Assembly: GCF_002068095.1 (NCBI RefSeq) | Contig: NZ_LWIG01000007.1 | Coordinates: forward strand, 314,820-378,819 | Length of the DNA stretch: 64,000 bases | DNA from: Bradyrhizobium sacchari | Lineage (GTDB): Bacteria > Pseudomonadota > Alphaproteobacteria > Rhizobiales > Xanthobacteraceae | Direction of reading: 5' to 3' | Part shown: piece after piece, positions 17,909-27,121 of the stretch | Position numbering within the stretch: position 1 is the first letter of the stretch | Layout of the letters: every line of letters starts with the position of its first letter | Translations under genes and position numbers: made by a program | The notes under the pieces: model-generated | Database searches by the model: none | Told to the model about the DNA's origin: nothing | The model's input: only the letters and a program-made list of their open reading frames with translations

Positions 17909-18019
17909 ACGCAGACAAGCGTGAATGAATGCAAACGGGCGTTCATAATTTTGCATTCGCGCAAAAGAATTGGCTTTTTAAGTATTCAATTTCATTGACA
18001 TTTTTGAACCTGCGGGCTT

Positions 18020-18069
18020 GGTCGCTCATAACGGTCTGGTTGCAGGTTCGAATCCTGCCGGGATCACCA
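18020..18069. other. 3' half of a CAT-anticodon tRNA (attachment site)
   Basis: Anticodon arm with CTCATAA loop (CAT at 18027-18029), variable loop, T arm GCAGG-TTCGAAT-CCTGC and acceptor strand ending ATCACCA at 18069. The D arm and 5' acceptor strand are missing, so this is not a working gene but the duplicated 3' end left when an element integrated into a tRNA gene (Met or Ile2). The integrase stop codon lies 3 bases away. Confidence 0.75.
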
Positions 18070-18071
18070 CT

Positions 18072-19145
18072 TCATTTCCCTGCTCCAGTTCTATTAATGG
18101 CTTGCTGGTCATTTTGGCTCACCGGGTTCGGAGGTGAGCCAACAGGTGTTGCCGATATGATCTTTGCACCGGCGCTCTCTGCGAGCTTTATCCGATTTGC
18201 CTCCTCAATGTAACGCTGTGCTTCGCCTATCGTCCTCCAGCCGAACCAAGCCATGAGTTGCGGCGCCGTCGCGTCGTTGAGAGCGTGATGAACAGCGGCG
18301 GCTTTCCGAAGGCCGTGAGCTCGACCCGGAACGCCGGCCTCTCTGCAGCGATCCGCGAACCAATTCCCGAATCCCGCAGCTGCGAATGGGTCTCCAGCTT
18401 CCGTCGTGAGAAACGCCAATTGATCGGTCTGTTCGTGCCGGCCGATCTCAGCGACTAGATCGGGCAGCAATGGGATATCGAACGCCACGTTTGTCTTCTG
18501 GCGCCGCATCGAGAGCCACCCGTTCTTGACGTGTTGGCGCCCCATCCGAGTGACGTCGCTGCGCGCGTGTCCGGTGTTGAGCAGAAGCCCGAGCGCCAGC
18601 CTCGCCTTGGTGCCCGGAGGATGGCGCTCCTTGTATTGCCGAACCTCGTCTTCGGTCCAGGTGTGGAAACCGCCCGTCTTCTTCGTCCTCGCGAACTTCA
18701 ACCCGGGCAGCGGATCCACTTTGATCATGCCGAGGGAGAGGCAGTGATCGATGAAGCCACGCCTTGCCTTTTTGAAACTGCGCTGCGCGTTGGGTGTCTT
18801 CTTGTTGATGATGTTCTGCAAGGCCATCGAGTGCAGCAGCGCGACGCGTTTGTCACCATGGTCCTCTCGAAAGCGCTCGAGAATCGCGCGGCGCTGCTGC
18901 TGAGTCGACTTTGCGAGCCCTGTCGTGAATGCCGTCGATTGGTAATAGCTCACCAAGCCTGCATTGACGGTCTCAGGCAGCGTCGCCTTCGCGGCCTCGT
19001 ATTCGGCCAGGAACTCCGGCGAGCCTGGAAAGCCGTGCAGCCGAGCCTTCGGGAGGCCTGGCCGTCTCAGGTAGAAGACAGGCTTGCCGTGCTGGGTCTC
19101 ATAGCCGTGCCCCCCGGCGGCAGCTTCCACTTCATTTGACGTCAT
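18072..19145 (-). CDS. tyrosine-type site-specific integrase
   Basis: 357 residues with an N-terminal core-binding domain (about 55-155) and catalytic domain: Arg 195 in NTGHARSDVT, HGLR at 277-280, Trp 303 in place of the second His, and the nucleophile Tyr 312 in GEAQRYIEE. It catalyses integration and excision of the island at the adjacent tRNA end. Its start overlaps the stop of the small gene upstream. Intact, so the island might still be mobile if a matching end exists outside the window. Confidence 0.9.
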   Translation of the reverse strand: MTSNEVEAAAGGHGYETQHGKPVFYLRRPGLPKARLHGFPGSPEFLAEYEAAKATLPETVNAGLVSYYQSTAFTTGLAKSTQQQRRAILERFREDHGDKRVALLHSMALQNIINKKTPNAQRSFKKARRGFIDHCLSLGMIKVDPLPGLKFARTKKTGGFHTWTEDEVRQYKERHPPGTKARLALGLLLNTGHARSDVTRMGRQHVKNGWLSMRRQKTNVAFDIPLLPDLVAEIGRHEQTDQLAFLTTEAGDPFAAAGFGNWFADRCREAGVPGRAHGLRKAAAVHHALNDATAPQLMAWFGWRTIGEAQRYIEEANRIKLAESAGAKIISATPVGSPPNPVSQNDQQAINRTGAGK

Positions 19146-19335
19146 CCCATTCGTTGTGATCGGGGTCGGGGGGCGGCGACGGCGGCTTCACCTCGGATCG
19201 GTCTCCGCTCGCGAAGTGGATCACCGCCCCATCGGACGTTAATTCCAGTTTCTCGGCCTTCAGGCCGGCCTTGCTCGCTGCCTTCAAGGCTCGCTCCAAA
19301 CCCAACTGCGTCGTCGCTGCCTGCCGCGGTGCCAT
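19132..19335 (-). CDS. small protein coupled to the integrase
   Basis: 67 residues: a basic helical half (TQLGLERALKAASKAGL) and a strand-rich half (LELTSDGAVIHFASGD), then a Pro-rich acidic tail. It overlaps the integrase start by 14 bases. Small genes in this place can be recombination directionality factors, but no excisionase helix-turn-helix is evident; the role is open. Confidence 0.6.
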   Translation of the reverse strand: MAPRQAATTQLGLERALKAASKAGLKAEKLELTSDGAVIHFASGDRSEVKPPSPPPDPDHNEWDDVK

Positions 19336-19593
19336 CTTGCGCTCTCAAAGATCCCCCAATGGGTCTGATTGAGTTTAGGGCGTGGAGGAGCATCTCCGGG
19401 GCCGAAAAAGATGGGTACAAAGCGGTCATCAACGGGTTTCGGGGCGTTGGCGGACTTGACAGTGGACTTGCTCGGGCCTTGTTCGCGGCTGTGTTACGGA
19501 CGGGAGAAAGGCAAATACCGACAGTTGGTTGGCCTTGCTACTCCCTGTGCGGGACGGCCCCGGGAGGTCGTCCAGGACAGCTAAGCGTCCCAG

Positions 19594-19749
19594 CTAACGA
19601 AGCGCTGCCGCGGCATCGGCGATAGCCCAATCCCGGTACTCCTCCGAGCCGACCGAGATGCCCGTGATCAATCTCCAGGCATCGAAAGGCAATTCGGACA
19701 GATATTCCAGCCGCTTACCCGCTTCTGTCATCGTCTTCGGCACGGACAT
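19594..19749 (-). CDS. 51-residue conserved-looking small protein
   Basis: MSVPKTMTEAGKRLEYLSEL followed by PFDAWRLITGISVGSEEYRD. Good GC3 and helical composition. The same frame, across a TAG codon at 19801-19803, continues upstream into a Cys-rich 40-residue gene. No known family. The opposite-strand frame at 19329-19625 was judged spurious. Confidence 0.4.
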   Translation of the reverse strand: MSVPKTMTEAGKRLEYLSELPFDAWRLITGISVGSEEYRDWAIADAAAALR

Positions 19750-19800
19750 GACCACCGCACAGAGGGTGAAACCCGAACCGTTGCGGTCCGAACTGAAGGC

Positions 19801-19923
19801 CTAAGCGAATGAGCAGACGAGGCAAGCCGATGAGCGTCGATCGCCACATCCGCAGGGAACCATGTGCTCGCATGCCTTCAAGATTTTCTCTGCTGTCGTC
19901 CAGTGCTCGCGCGCGCTCATCAT
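19801..19923 (-). CDS. 40-residue Cys-rich small protein
   Basis: MMSAREHWTTAEKILKACEH then PCGCGDRRSSACLVC: four Cys in CxC and CxxC spacing suggest a zinc-binding knuckle. The ribosome-binding site GGGGGAAG directly precedes the double ATG. It is too short for most gene finders. Function unknown. Confidence 0.45.
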   Translation of the reverse strand: MMSAREHWTTAEKILKACEHMVPCGCGDRRSSACLVCSFA

Positions 19924-20005
19924 CTTCCCCCAATCTGCATGATTGCAATTGTGTGCAACTAGGTGCAGATTGATTCAAACAGATTCGAGCGTCAAGGGAA
20001 TTTCG

Positions 20006-20182
20006 ATGGCCAAAACAGCGGCAATCTCAGTCCGAGTGCCTGACGACGTGAAGGCGGCCGTGGAAAAGGCGGCGGAGGCGGACAGCCGCAGCGTCGCATC
20101 GTTGGTCGAAAAGATCCTCGTCGATTACCTGAAAAAGAACGGCTATTTGAAGGGGCCGAAGCCGCGCGCGACGGTGCTCTAA
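20006..20182 (+). CDS. ribbon-helix-helix protein
   Basis: 58 residues: a beta strand AAISVRVPDDVKAAVEKAA followed by SVASLVEKILVDYLKKNG, the ribbon-helix-helix fold of Arc/CopG-type DNA-binding proteins. Its TAA overlaps the next ATG (TAATG), so it is coupled to a membrane-anchored protein. It could be a regulator of that pair. Confidence 0.7.
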   Translation: MAKTAAISVRVPDDVKAAVEKAAEADSRSVASLVEKILVDYLKKNGYLKGPKPRATVL

Positions 20183-20781
20183 TGGCGGACGGAGGCGCTT
20201 CGCTATTCGGAATTCCGGTCGCCCAGATGATAGGCTTCGCCGTCACGATTGGGGCGTCCTTCCTGTCTGCGCGCTGGGGAAGTGCCGAGACCCGGAAGCA
20301 ATTCACCAAGAAGATTGCAGATGATGAACGAGCCGCTGCGGCTGAGCTTATTCCGTTGCTGATGAGATTCGCTGCTGAGTGTGAGGATCGCAAAAGCAAA
20401 CTCAGCCTGCACATGTCGAGCGACGGTCAAGCTGGCAACGATGAATCAATGGGCGGGATTCCGTTTCCGCCAGGGATACATTCGTCAGCGGCGCGTCTCG
20501 GCGAACGAATAACCGAGCGCGCCATCAAGCTCGAGCTCACGAAACAGAGGGCGGAAAGTTGGGTTATGGGAGCCCTCGACTTTCTCGATACCGAGGAGGT
20601 GAATGAGAAGATGCTTGGCTTCTTCGCGCTGCTCTCGCTGCGAGCGCGATATCTAGCTGACATGGCTGGTGAGCGGGTTGGGCTGAAAATGCGCCACGCA
20701 GAGGAAGACCTCGAACGGCTGCGCAAAGAGGCCTTCAAGTCTCAGAGAGAGATCGATTCCGGGGACGACACCAGGTGGTAA
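20182..20781 (+). CDS. membrane-anchored hypothetical protein
   Basis: 199 residues with an N-terminal hydrophobic helix (PVAQMIGFAVTIGASFL) and then a long, charged, helical cytoplasmic part (QFTKKIADDERAAAAEL ... EEDLERLRKEAFKSQRE). No named family. Starts in the TAATG overlap with the ribbon-helix-helix gene, so the two are co-translated. Confidence 0.65.
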   Translation: MADGGASLFGIPVAQMIGFAVTIGASFLSARWGSAETRKQFTKKIADDERAAAAELIPLLMRFAAECEDRKSKLSLHMSSDGQAGNDESMGGIPFPPGIHSSAARLGERITERAIKLELTKQRAESWVMGALDFLDTEEVNEKMLGFFALLSLRARYLADMAGERVGLKMRHAEEDLERLRKEAFKSQREIDSGDDTRW

Positions 20782-21098
20782 GGGCGGCATCGTTAATCGG
20801 TCATCCGGCGCGCCGCACGCGCAGCGAATCACAGAACCACTGCGGCAGCACAACTCGCGCGCGCAAGTGTTAAAATTAAGTTATCCCAGCCTTGCAATTT
20901 TTACGAGAAGTTCCCACGTTCACGGGATGTCCTCAGCCGGACATGAAGCGGCCCGGAAGGCGGTGACACGCCTACCGGGCCAAAACCCCACCTGGACGGC
21001 AGGGAGTTGTGATCACGTGCACAGTAACTATTGGTTAGACTGTAATTGTCAAGTGGCCACTTCGTTCCTGTCGTCCAATTCATCAAAGGACGACGAAC

Positions 21099-21518
21099 TT
21101 GGCCATCAACTTCGAAACGACTAATCCGCCCGGACTCCTCAAGGCCTTCAAGAAAGCAATCGACGAAGGCCATGTAGTTACCTGGGCTTACGACAAAGAC
21201 GGCGACTTCTATCACTCGCCCGAACAGTGGCGCGGTCGCGGTTGGCTGCGGCCCACACTCTACACCGGGCAGCTCACGATGAACTTCATCAAGAACAACA
21301 CGCTGCGGACTAAGGCAGCCGATTACGCTGTTCTGCACGGTCGCTTCATCGAATCGATGCTGACGCATTGCGACAAGCTCTTCACCAATGCCACCGCGAC
21401 GGCGCTCGCGACCAACGCCGACACCATCAACACGACGTCAGCCGCGCAACTGCAGGACGGAGGCCGTGCATCTTTGTTGCGCATGGCCTCCGGCCTAAGG
21501 AGTAGCCATGTCACCTGA
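21099..21518 (+). CDS. hypothetical protein
   Basis: 139 residues starting with TTG (AAAGGA, 7-12 bases upstream). It begins AINFETTNPPGLLKAFKKAI and contains VVTWAYDKDGDFYHSPEQW and WLRPTLYTGQLTMNFI. No family recognised. It ends 11 bases inside the next small gene, so the two are probably one operon. Confidence 0.55.
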   Translation: MAINFETTNPPGLLKAFKKAIDEGHVVTWAYDKDGDFYHSPEQWRGRGWLRPTLYTGQLTMNFIKNNTLRTKAADYAVLHGRFIESMLTHCDKLFTNATATALATNADTINTTSAAQLQDGGRASLLRMASGLRSSHVT

Positions 21519-21666
21519 ACAAGCCGCCTACGAGATCCGCCAACTGCTGCGGCGAGAGCTCGACGACTGCGAGCGGGCAATCCGGAATGAGGATCTGCAC
21601 CGCGCGCGAAACGAGCTTGACGATGCAATCCGCAAACTGAAGCGGATCGCCAATTCCCTTCAATGA
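21508..21666 (+). CDS. 52-residue helical protein
   Basis: MSPEQAAYEIRQLLRRELDD ... LHRARNELDDAIRKLKRIAN, two charged helices, preceded by AAGGAG at the right spacing. Overlaps the upstream gene and lies 14 bases from the DUF2188 gene. Function unknown. Confidence 0.6.
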   Translation: MSPEQAAYEIRQLLRRELDDCERAIRNEDLHRARNELDDAIRKLKRIANSLQ

Positions 21667-21680
21667 TTGGAGCAATCGAA

Positions 21681-21917
21681 ATGTCGAAGCGACAAGTCTT
21701 TCATTCGGTACCCAAAGGCGATGGATGGGCTGTGGAGCAAAGCGGCAAGGTGATTTCCAATCACCGGACGCAGGCGGCTTCAGAGTCCGCGGCGATCAAG
21801 GCCGGCCATCGTGCTCAAGACAACGGCGGCCTCGGTCAAGCCGTGCTCCACAAGAGCAATGGTCAGATTCGCGAAGAGCGCACCTACGGCGCGGATCCTC
21901 GCAATATCAAAGGGTGA
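21681..21917 (+). CDS. DUF2188 domain protein
   Basis: 78 residues: FHSVPKGDGWAVEQSGK ... RTQAASESAAIKAGH ... AVLHKSNGQIREERTYGADP, the complete DUF2188 pattern (two-strand unit, helix, GQIREERTYG strand). Small proteins of this family are widespread in alphaproteobacteria and of unknown role. Start at 21681 rather than 21663 to fit the family. Confidence 0.75.
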   Translation: MSKRQVFHSVPKGDGWAVEQSGKVISNHRTQAASESAAIKAGHRAQDNGGLGQAVLHKSNGQIREERTYGADPRNIKG

Positions 21918-21993
21918 GCGACACGGGTACTGTTCTCCACGGAGAGCAGCGCTCTGGGCGTTACGCTGAATTTTTCAAGAATCTGGTAGGATT

Positions 21994-22392
21994 ATGCGCC
22001 CCCTCGGAGCAATTGTTATCGCAGTGGCTGTCCTTGCACTTGGCCTCCTCGCCTATTTGAATAGACGAGTGCCGACAGCAGAGGAGATTGAGTTCGAGAG
22101 AAAGTTCGATCGCGATGCCATTCTGGTGCGAACGTGCGCCCCGGATCCAGGCGTCGCATCTGCAGCAACGCTCAAAGTTTATCGTTTCGAGGGCGAGTTG
22201 TGGTTCTGGGGACGCGGTCGATGGAGACGGGTCGACGGCAAACCTGAGACAGCCCGCGATCTCCTGGACATTGATGCAGCGCATCGCGCGCCTCCGACGC
22301 CGGCCGTGCAAACCTCCTCGAGCCCATTGTCTCGTCTGATTGATAGCTTCACACGACAAGACCCTGCGCCGACACCGCCGAAGGATATTTAG
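21994..22392 (+). CDS. membrane-anchored hypothetical protein
   Basis: 132 residues with an N-terminal membrane helix (GAIVIAVAVLALGLLAYL) and a small extracytoplasmic-type domain (LVRTCAPDPGVASAATL, YRFEGELWFWGRGRWRRV), then a Pro/Ser-rich tail. No family recognised. Reasonable codon usage. Confidence 0.55.
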   Translation: MRPLGAIVIAVAVLALGLLAYLNRRVPTAEEIEFERKFDRDAILVRTCAPDPGVASAATLKVYRFEGELWFWGRGRWRRVDGKPETARDLLDIDAAHRAPPTPAVQTSSSPLSRLIDSFTRQDPAPTPPKDI

Positions 22393-22459
22393 CCGAAGCC
22401 AAATAACTGACTCGTATGCCTTGGCCCTTGAGGCGTGACCCTGAAAGGAATGAGGATCT

Positions 22460-22768
22460 ATGTCGATGCCTCCCTCTGTAACAGCACTCGTTGAGAGTGC
22501 ATTCCAACTCGCCACCACGAAATATCCAGGCGAGCATGGTGCCTGGATTGATCTGGCATATCGACTGGCAGGGCGAGTTGGTTTGGCACCGATGGTGATG
22601 AGCGTCCAACGGCTCGGCAAGCCGGTAGAGTTTAGCGTAAGGCTTGGCGAGAGTCAGGACGCCGGGAGTGTTAGCATGCACTTCGAAGGCTCGACGTGGA
22701 GGCTCTCTGCCATCGGGCTACCACGAAAAGTGTTGTCTAGTATAGTGGATCGGCTACCGAGCCGCTGA
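22460..22768 (+). CDS. hypothetical protein
   Basis: 102 residues, ATG 22460 after AAAGGAATGAGG. One helical half (VTALVESAFQLATTKYPG) and one strand-rich half (PVEFSVRLGESQDAGSVSMH). No transmembrane segment and no family recognised. Confidence 0.5.
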   Translation: MSMPPSVTALVESAFQLATTKYPGEHGAWIDLAYRLAGRVGLAPMVMSVQRLGKPVEFSVRLGESQDAGSVSMHFEGSTWRLSAIGLPRKVLSSIVDRLPSR

Positions 22769-22903
22769 GGCTCTCCGCGCCGTCGGCAAGGCCGGTGGCT
22801 GACGCTTGTCGTTGCTACAATAGATTTCCTCGTCATTGCGGCGCCCACTTCTCCGATTACTGGAAGCGGAGTTTTCGGGAATGGAGCCGTTACGTCCAAA
22901 AAA

Positions 22904-23074
22904 GTGAAGAAGCGCGTCCGACGCGAGTACACAGCGGCGGACATCAAACAGTTGCGCGCCCATTCAAGGGCACGGACCCCGGTCGCGAAGATCGCTAAAG
23001 CTATGAAGCGAACCGAGGCGTCCCTGCGTCAGAAAGCCAGAACGCTTGGCATGCCGCTCTGGCACGTTCGCTAG
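22904..23074 (+). CDS. small SANT/helix-turn-helix-like protein
   Basis: 56 residues from GTG 22904, rich in Lys/Arg, with REYTAADIKQLRAHSRARTP and AKIAKAMKRTEASLRQKARTL: a three-helix DNA-binding motif (SANT/Myb-like) seen in many small Bradyrhizobium proteins. The frame is open further upstream but without a start codon, so the N-terminus is uncertain. Confidence 0.55.
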   Translation: MKKRVRREYTAADIKQLRAHSRARTPVAKIAKAMKRTEASLRQKARTLGMPLWHVR

Positions 23075-23249
23075 AGTCCCTCTTCGTTTCTAACGTTCGC
23101 GGAAGGTTTTTCCTATTCGGGGAAAGTATTTTCCATGGGAGAACCGACCGCGAACGTCACCGACCGAGTTGGTGATTCCTGCCGCGGAGCGCCCGGCCGG
23201 AGATTGCCGAAATAAAGACGGGATGTTCGCAACGATCTATAACCCAGGG

Positions 23250-24290
23250 ATGATCTCAACCGATCCCGCGCCCGCACCGTTGCGCAAAATCATCCATATC
23301 GACATGGATGCATTCTATGCGTCCGTGGAGCAGCGCGACAATTCGGATTTGCGGGGCAAACCGGTCGCGGTCGGTGGCTCGGCCAGCGCGGCGTGGTCGC
23401 CGCAGCGAGCTATGAGGCACGTAAGTTTGGCGTGCGCTCAGCAATGCCCTCGGTGACAGCCAAACGCCAGTGTCCTGATCTGATCTTCGTCAAGCCGCGC
23501 TTTGAGGTCTACAAGGCGATCAGCCGGCAGATCCGCAAGATCTTCGCCGAACACCCGCCGATCATCGAGCCGCTATCTCTCGACGTGACCGAGAACCTGC
23601 AAGGCATTCCGTTCGCGAGAGACATCGCTCTACGCCTCCGCGAGAAGATCAAGGCCGAGACCGACCTCAACGCTTCGGCCGGCATCTCGACCACCGCAAG
23701 CGGAACGGACAGTTCGTCATCTCACCAGAAATGGGCCCGGTCTGCGTCGAGACGCTGCCGGTTGGCAAATTCCACGGCATCGGGCCCGCGACGAGCGCGA
23801 AGATGAATGCGCTCGGCATCTTCACCGGTTTGGATCTACGCAAGCAGACCATGCATTCTTGAGTGCGAACTTTGGTAAGGCAGGCGCCTATTACTATTGG
23901 ATCTCGCGCGGCGTGGACGAGCGGCCCGTGCGAGCCAACCGGATCCGAAAATCGGTCGGCGCAGAAAACACTTTCCCGTCGGACCTGAGCGAGTTCGACA
24001 TCATGGCCGCGGCGCTTCAGCCACTAATCGATAAGGTGTGGCACCACTGCCAAGCTGGCAACCGAGGTCGTACCGTGACCCTCAAGATCAAGTTCGCCGA
24101 TTTTGAAATCGTCACAAGAAGTCGCTCGGTTGATACTCCGGTCTCGAGCCGGGTCGATCTTGAACGCATCGCGACAGGGCTGCTCAAGGCCGAGATGCCG
24201 ATGCCAAAGCGGGTGCGCGTACTGGGCGTCTCGTTGTCGTCCTTGCTGTCGGGCGACGCGGCGGAGCCTCAGCTTCACCTGCCAATCTAA
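23250..24290 (+). pseudogene. dinB: DNA polymerase IV (DinB), frameshifted with active-site deletion
   Basis: In order: [17 protein letters not shown] (first catalytic Asp); a shift near 23390 into [30 protein letters not shown] near 23560; a shift near 23700 into FVISPEMGPVCVETLPVG and KFHGIGPATSAKM; another near 23850 into the little-finger domain RKSVGAENTF to the stop at 24290. Active Y-family enzymes read SLDEAYLDVT at the second acidic motif: here the five residues between the two LD pairs, including the catalytic Glu, are missing. The enzyme is dead beyond its three frameshifts. Confidence 0.88.
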
Positions 24291-24356
24291 CAGCACTCAG
24301 CCCTCCGCAGTTTGGAACACCCGCCACGCGAGCGACGTTCATTCTCGGAGATTTGG

Positions 24357-24590
24357 ATGAAACATCGTTTGTTTATCGCTGCCGCCGCTGCGATCGTGAC
24401 CGGCTTCGCCTCCTCGACGGCTGCCGTGGCGCAGGATCGCTACTGCCTACAGGGCCGGATCTGGGGCTATCCCGGCAACTGCCAGTTCGCCAGCTACGCC
24501 CAGTGCATGGCAAGCGCATGGGGAACGAACGCCTATTGCGGCATCAATCCTCGCTACCCTTACGCACGCCGCTACAGCGGATATCGGTGA
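24357..24590 (+). CDS. DUF3551 family secreted protein
   Basis: 77 residues: signal peptide (KHRLFIAAAAAIVTGFASS, cleavage after AVAQ) and the DUF3551 core YCLQGRIWGYPGNCQF, SYAQCMASAWGTNAYCGI with four Cys, then a Tyr/Arg-rich tail. The family is almost confined to Bradyrhizobium and relatives. The start at 24357 fits the signal peptide. Confidence 0.8.
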   Translation: MKHRLFIAAAAAIVTGFASSTAAVAQDRYCLQGRIWGYPGNCQFASYAQCMASAWGTNAYCGINPRYPYARRYSGYR

Positions 24591-24659
24591 TCAACCTGGC
24601 TTCCAGAGCCAAGACTGTATCCTGCTTTGGCTTAACGTCGGGTTCGGCCGAACAGCGAC

Positions 24660-25638
24660 ATGGCAGCTGATCGATCCCTTACCGCAGTCGTCTTCTCTGG
24701 CGGCCTCGGGCTCGGCGGCTATCATGGCGGCGCATTCGAAGCCCTAATACCTGCCTCGCCTTCGATCGACTGGTTGGCAGGCTCGTCGGCGGGCGCGATC
24801 ACGGCTGCGCTGATCGCGGGAAGCGCAAGCGCCGATCGCATCGGGACTCTCCGAAGCTATTGGCGGGGATCAGGCAGTGCGTCTGCAGCGCCAGATGTCA
24901 GCCGCCATCCTGCGCCTGGCTGAGCGCGATCAATACCCGCTTGTTCGGCCATGCCGGCTTCTTTCATCCCCGCTTGCCGATTTCGATCTCGCGCTTCGGC
25001 GGCTTTTACGACCTCGGTCCAACGCGCGAACGCCTCAGGCAATTGATCGATTTCGGCCGTCTCAACGACGGAGATCCGCGGATTACCCTTTGTGCCACCG
25101 ACGTCGAAAGCGGCGACGCCGTGCTCTTCGACTCCGCGTCGGACCGGATCGACATGGACCACATCCTGGCGAGCTGCGGCTTTCTCCCCGAGTTCGCGCC
25201 GGTTCAGATCGCCGGCAGGTGGCTCGGAGATGGCGGATTCTCGCTGAACGCGCCATTTGACCCGGTTCTCGAAAGCGCGGCCTCGCTCCGCCTCTATGTG
25301 ATCGATCTCTTTGCGCGCGACGGTAAAGTTCCGGACGGCATCGAGGCCGCGGCCGAACGAAAGAGCGACCTGACTTTCGGCAACCAGACCTTTCAGCGAC
25401 TTGGCCACGCCCTCGAAGCCCGCCGACTACGCGCCGAATTGAAGGGCCTAGCGCACGACGACAGGGTCTATCTCCTGAGCTACCGGCCGGGCCTCGAAGA
25501 AGCTGGTCCCGAAAAATCCTTCGACCTGTCGGAATCCGCCATGCGCAACGATGGCGAGCCGGCTTTCTGGACATGCTCCATGCCGCGAGCCTCACTCCCG
25601 CCGGCAACGGAATTTGCAGCGTGCGGCGGCGCTCGTGA
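24660..25638 (+). pseudogene. patatin-like phospholipase, frameshifted
   Basis: First frame: FSGGLGLGGYHGGAFEAL (oxyanion motif) and AGSSAGAITAAL with the GxSxG nucleophile. After a shift near 24880: HAGFFHPRLPISISRFGGFY ... RITLCATDVESGDAVLF ... LGDGGFSLNAPFDP, in which DGG supplies the catalytic Asp. A further shift near 25540 leads to a stop at 25638. All catalytic parts exist but in separate frames. Patatins hydrolyse membrane lipids; the gene is inactive as read. Confidence 0.75.
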
Positions 25639-26094
25639 AATTACGCCACACCAAAGATCAAGCCGCTCTGCAGCGGGGGTCAATTGCCGAGGGCAAGCAA
25701 AGTGGGCCACATCGTTGCAAGGAGCCAGAGCATCAGCCCGAACCCGGCCCATATGCCCATCAACGTAAAGACTCGCTGGACGTAGTGCAGTGTCATGCCT
25801 TCGATAACTGGCGGGGTGAGGGCCGGAGTCGCCTATCCCCAGGGAATCAACATCGCGTAGGATCACACGGCAAGCTGACATCGACCTTACAGCGCAAGCA
25901 ACGATGGCGCGCCGGGATCTCGGGCGGTGTTCGTCACCGCCACAGCCGACGGGCATGAGCCGCCAGCCGCTGTCGCTTGCGCGTCCTCTGTGATCTGGCT
26001 TTCCACACCCACGACGAGCAGTAGCCCGCGCGCGTCCCGCGGCCCAAGGGATTGATAATTTTGACTCTGCGCGACCATCGGCATCGTTGGGCGA
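25639..26094. other. gap without a recognisable gene
   Basis: Frames on both strands are short or antisense to one another; none has both a ribosome-binding site and a recognisable protein. Confidence 0.4.
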
Positions 26095-26381
26095 ATGCCT
26101 CGCCCTATACGACGCCACACCCCAACCCACGCCGACGGCCGGCCGCGCAAGATCACGTTCGGCCAGAGCGCGAGATGGGCTTGCGGTGCATCCTGGTCTA
26201 CTGCCATTGCGGCCACCACGTTGCGCTGGATGCGGAACGCTGGCCGGACGAAATGCGGCTGTCCGACCTCAAGCCGCGGTTCGTCTGCTAAGGCTGCGGA
26301 TCACGCAGCGCCGACGTTCGGCCGGACGTTGAGCGGGGTGATCCGCGGCGTGCGATTATGGGCCACTACAGCGGCCGCTAG
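26095..26381 (+). pseudogene. small zinc-ribbon protein, frameshift and stop codon
   Basis: GRPRKITFG in one frame, then (shifted near 26170) LRCILVYCHCGHHVALDAERW, PDEMRLSDLKPRFVC, a TAA codon at 26289-26291 where the family has a CxxC linker residue, and GCGSRSADVRPDVERG. This is a common Bradyrhizobium small protein with two Cys pairs, broken twice. Confidence 0.6.
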
Positions 26382-26423
26382 CATGAGATCAGCGAGTCGG
26401 CCCCGGCCGGCATGCCATTTTGG

Positions 26424-26800
26424 GGGTAAGCCGGGGCCGCTGCGCTTGGTCTCGGTTGCACCAAGCAGAGGCGAGCCTACCGACAGGCGAACGGCCACTC
26501 TGTTCGCTTTCGCACAGTCCGTTGCCTATTTTTCCCCATCTGATTCAGATAGGCAAATGCAGCCGGGACATGAGCGGCGTACTCGCCACCTCCGCAGGTG
26601 ATTGAGAGGCGATGGTGAGTGAAAGCGCGCGGCCAGCGAACAGATTTCTCATTCGCATGGGGGGCGTGGGTTGGATGGTTTACGATCGAGAGCGCCGGGG
26701 TCCGGCACTGATCGGCAGCGACTTGGCAGCGAGTTTGACGCGGGAGCAGGCCGAGCGAGCGTATGACATCCTTGTTGGCTCAGCAGGCGACTCTGAATAG
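26424..26800. repeat. left arm of a diverged inverted duplication
   Basis: Matches the reverse complement of about 33262-33690. Shared blocks are TCGGTTGCACCAAGC (26452), CGCTTTCGCAC (26508), ATAGGCAAATGC (26551) and the small gene 26612-26800. Identity is patchy, so the duplication is old. Confidence 0.6.
26612..26800 (+). CDS. small conserved protein, paralogue of 33262-33477
   Basis: 62 residues: NRFLIRMGGVGWMVYDRERR, GPALIG then LTREQAERAYDILVGS. A Bradyrhizobiaceae-type small protein of unknown function. A second copy with about two thirds of the residues identical lies on the opposite strand at 33.3 kb inside the inverted duplication. Confidence 0.6.
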   Translation: MVSESARPANRFLIRMGGVGWMVYDRERRGPALIGSDLAASLTREQAERAYDILVGSAGDSE

Positions 26801-26847
26801 GTTCTCGCCGGCCAGCTTGTGCCGCTAGTGCGGAGAGGAGCGCTGAG

Positions 26848-27121
26848 TTGAACTTGACCGATGAACGTGCCTTCGCCGACCCGGAAACCGCCGCGCGCAA
26901 GCTGGTGGAGATCGCCGCCGCCACGCCGGCCGTGCAGGACGGCCGGATCTACATCGAGCGGATCAACGCGCAATTCGTGGCCCTCTTGAAAGACAGCCGC
27001 GGCCATCTGGAGTTTGGCGCCGGCATCAACTTTGCGCATCGGACGCGGCTGGCTTTGGATGTACGAAAGCGGCACCGATGTGAAGCCGATGCCGCCGGGC
27101 CAAGTTCTATTGGGACAGTAG
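26848..27121 (+). pseudogene. small hypothetical protein, frameshifted
   Basis: LTDERAFADPETAARKLVEI ... QDGRIYIERINAQFV ... FGAGINFA in one frame, then IGRGWLWMYESGTDVKPM in another after a shift near 27035. The two halves together look like one small Bradyrhizobium protein. Function unknown. Confidence 0.5.

Noticed and set aside
18020..18069. Functional tRNA gene
   Set aside because: D arm and 5' acceptor strand are missing; only the 3' half is present, as expected of an attachment site.
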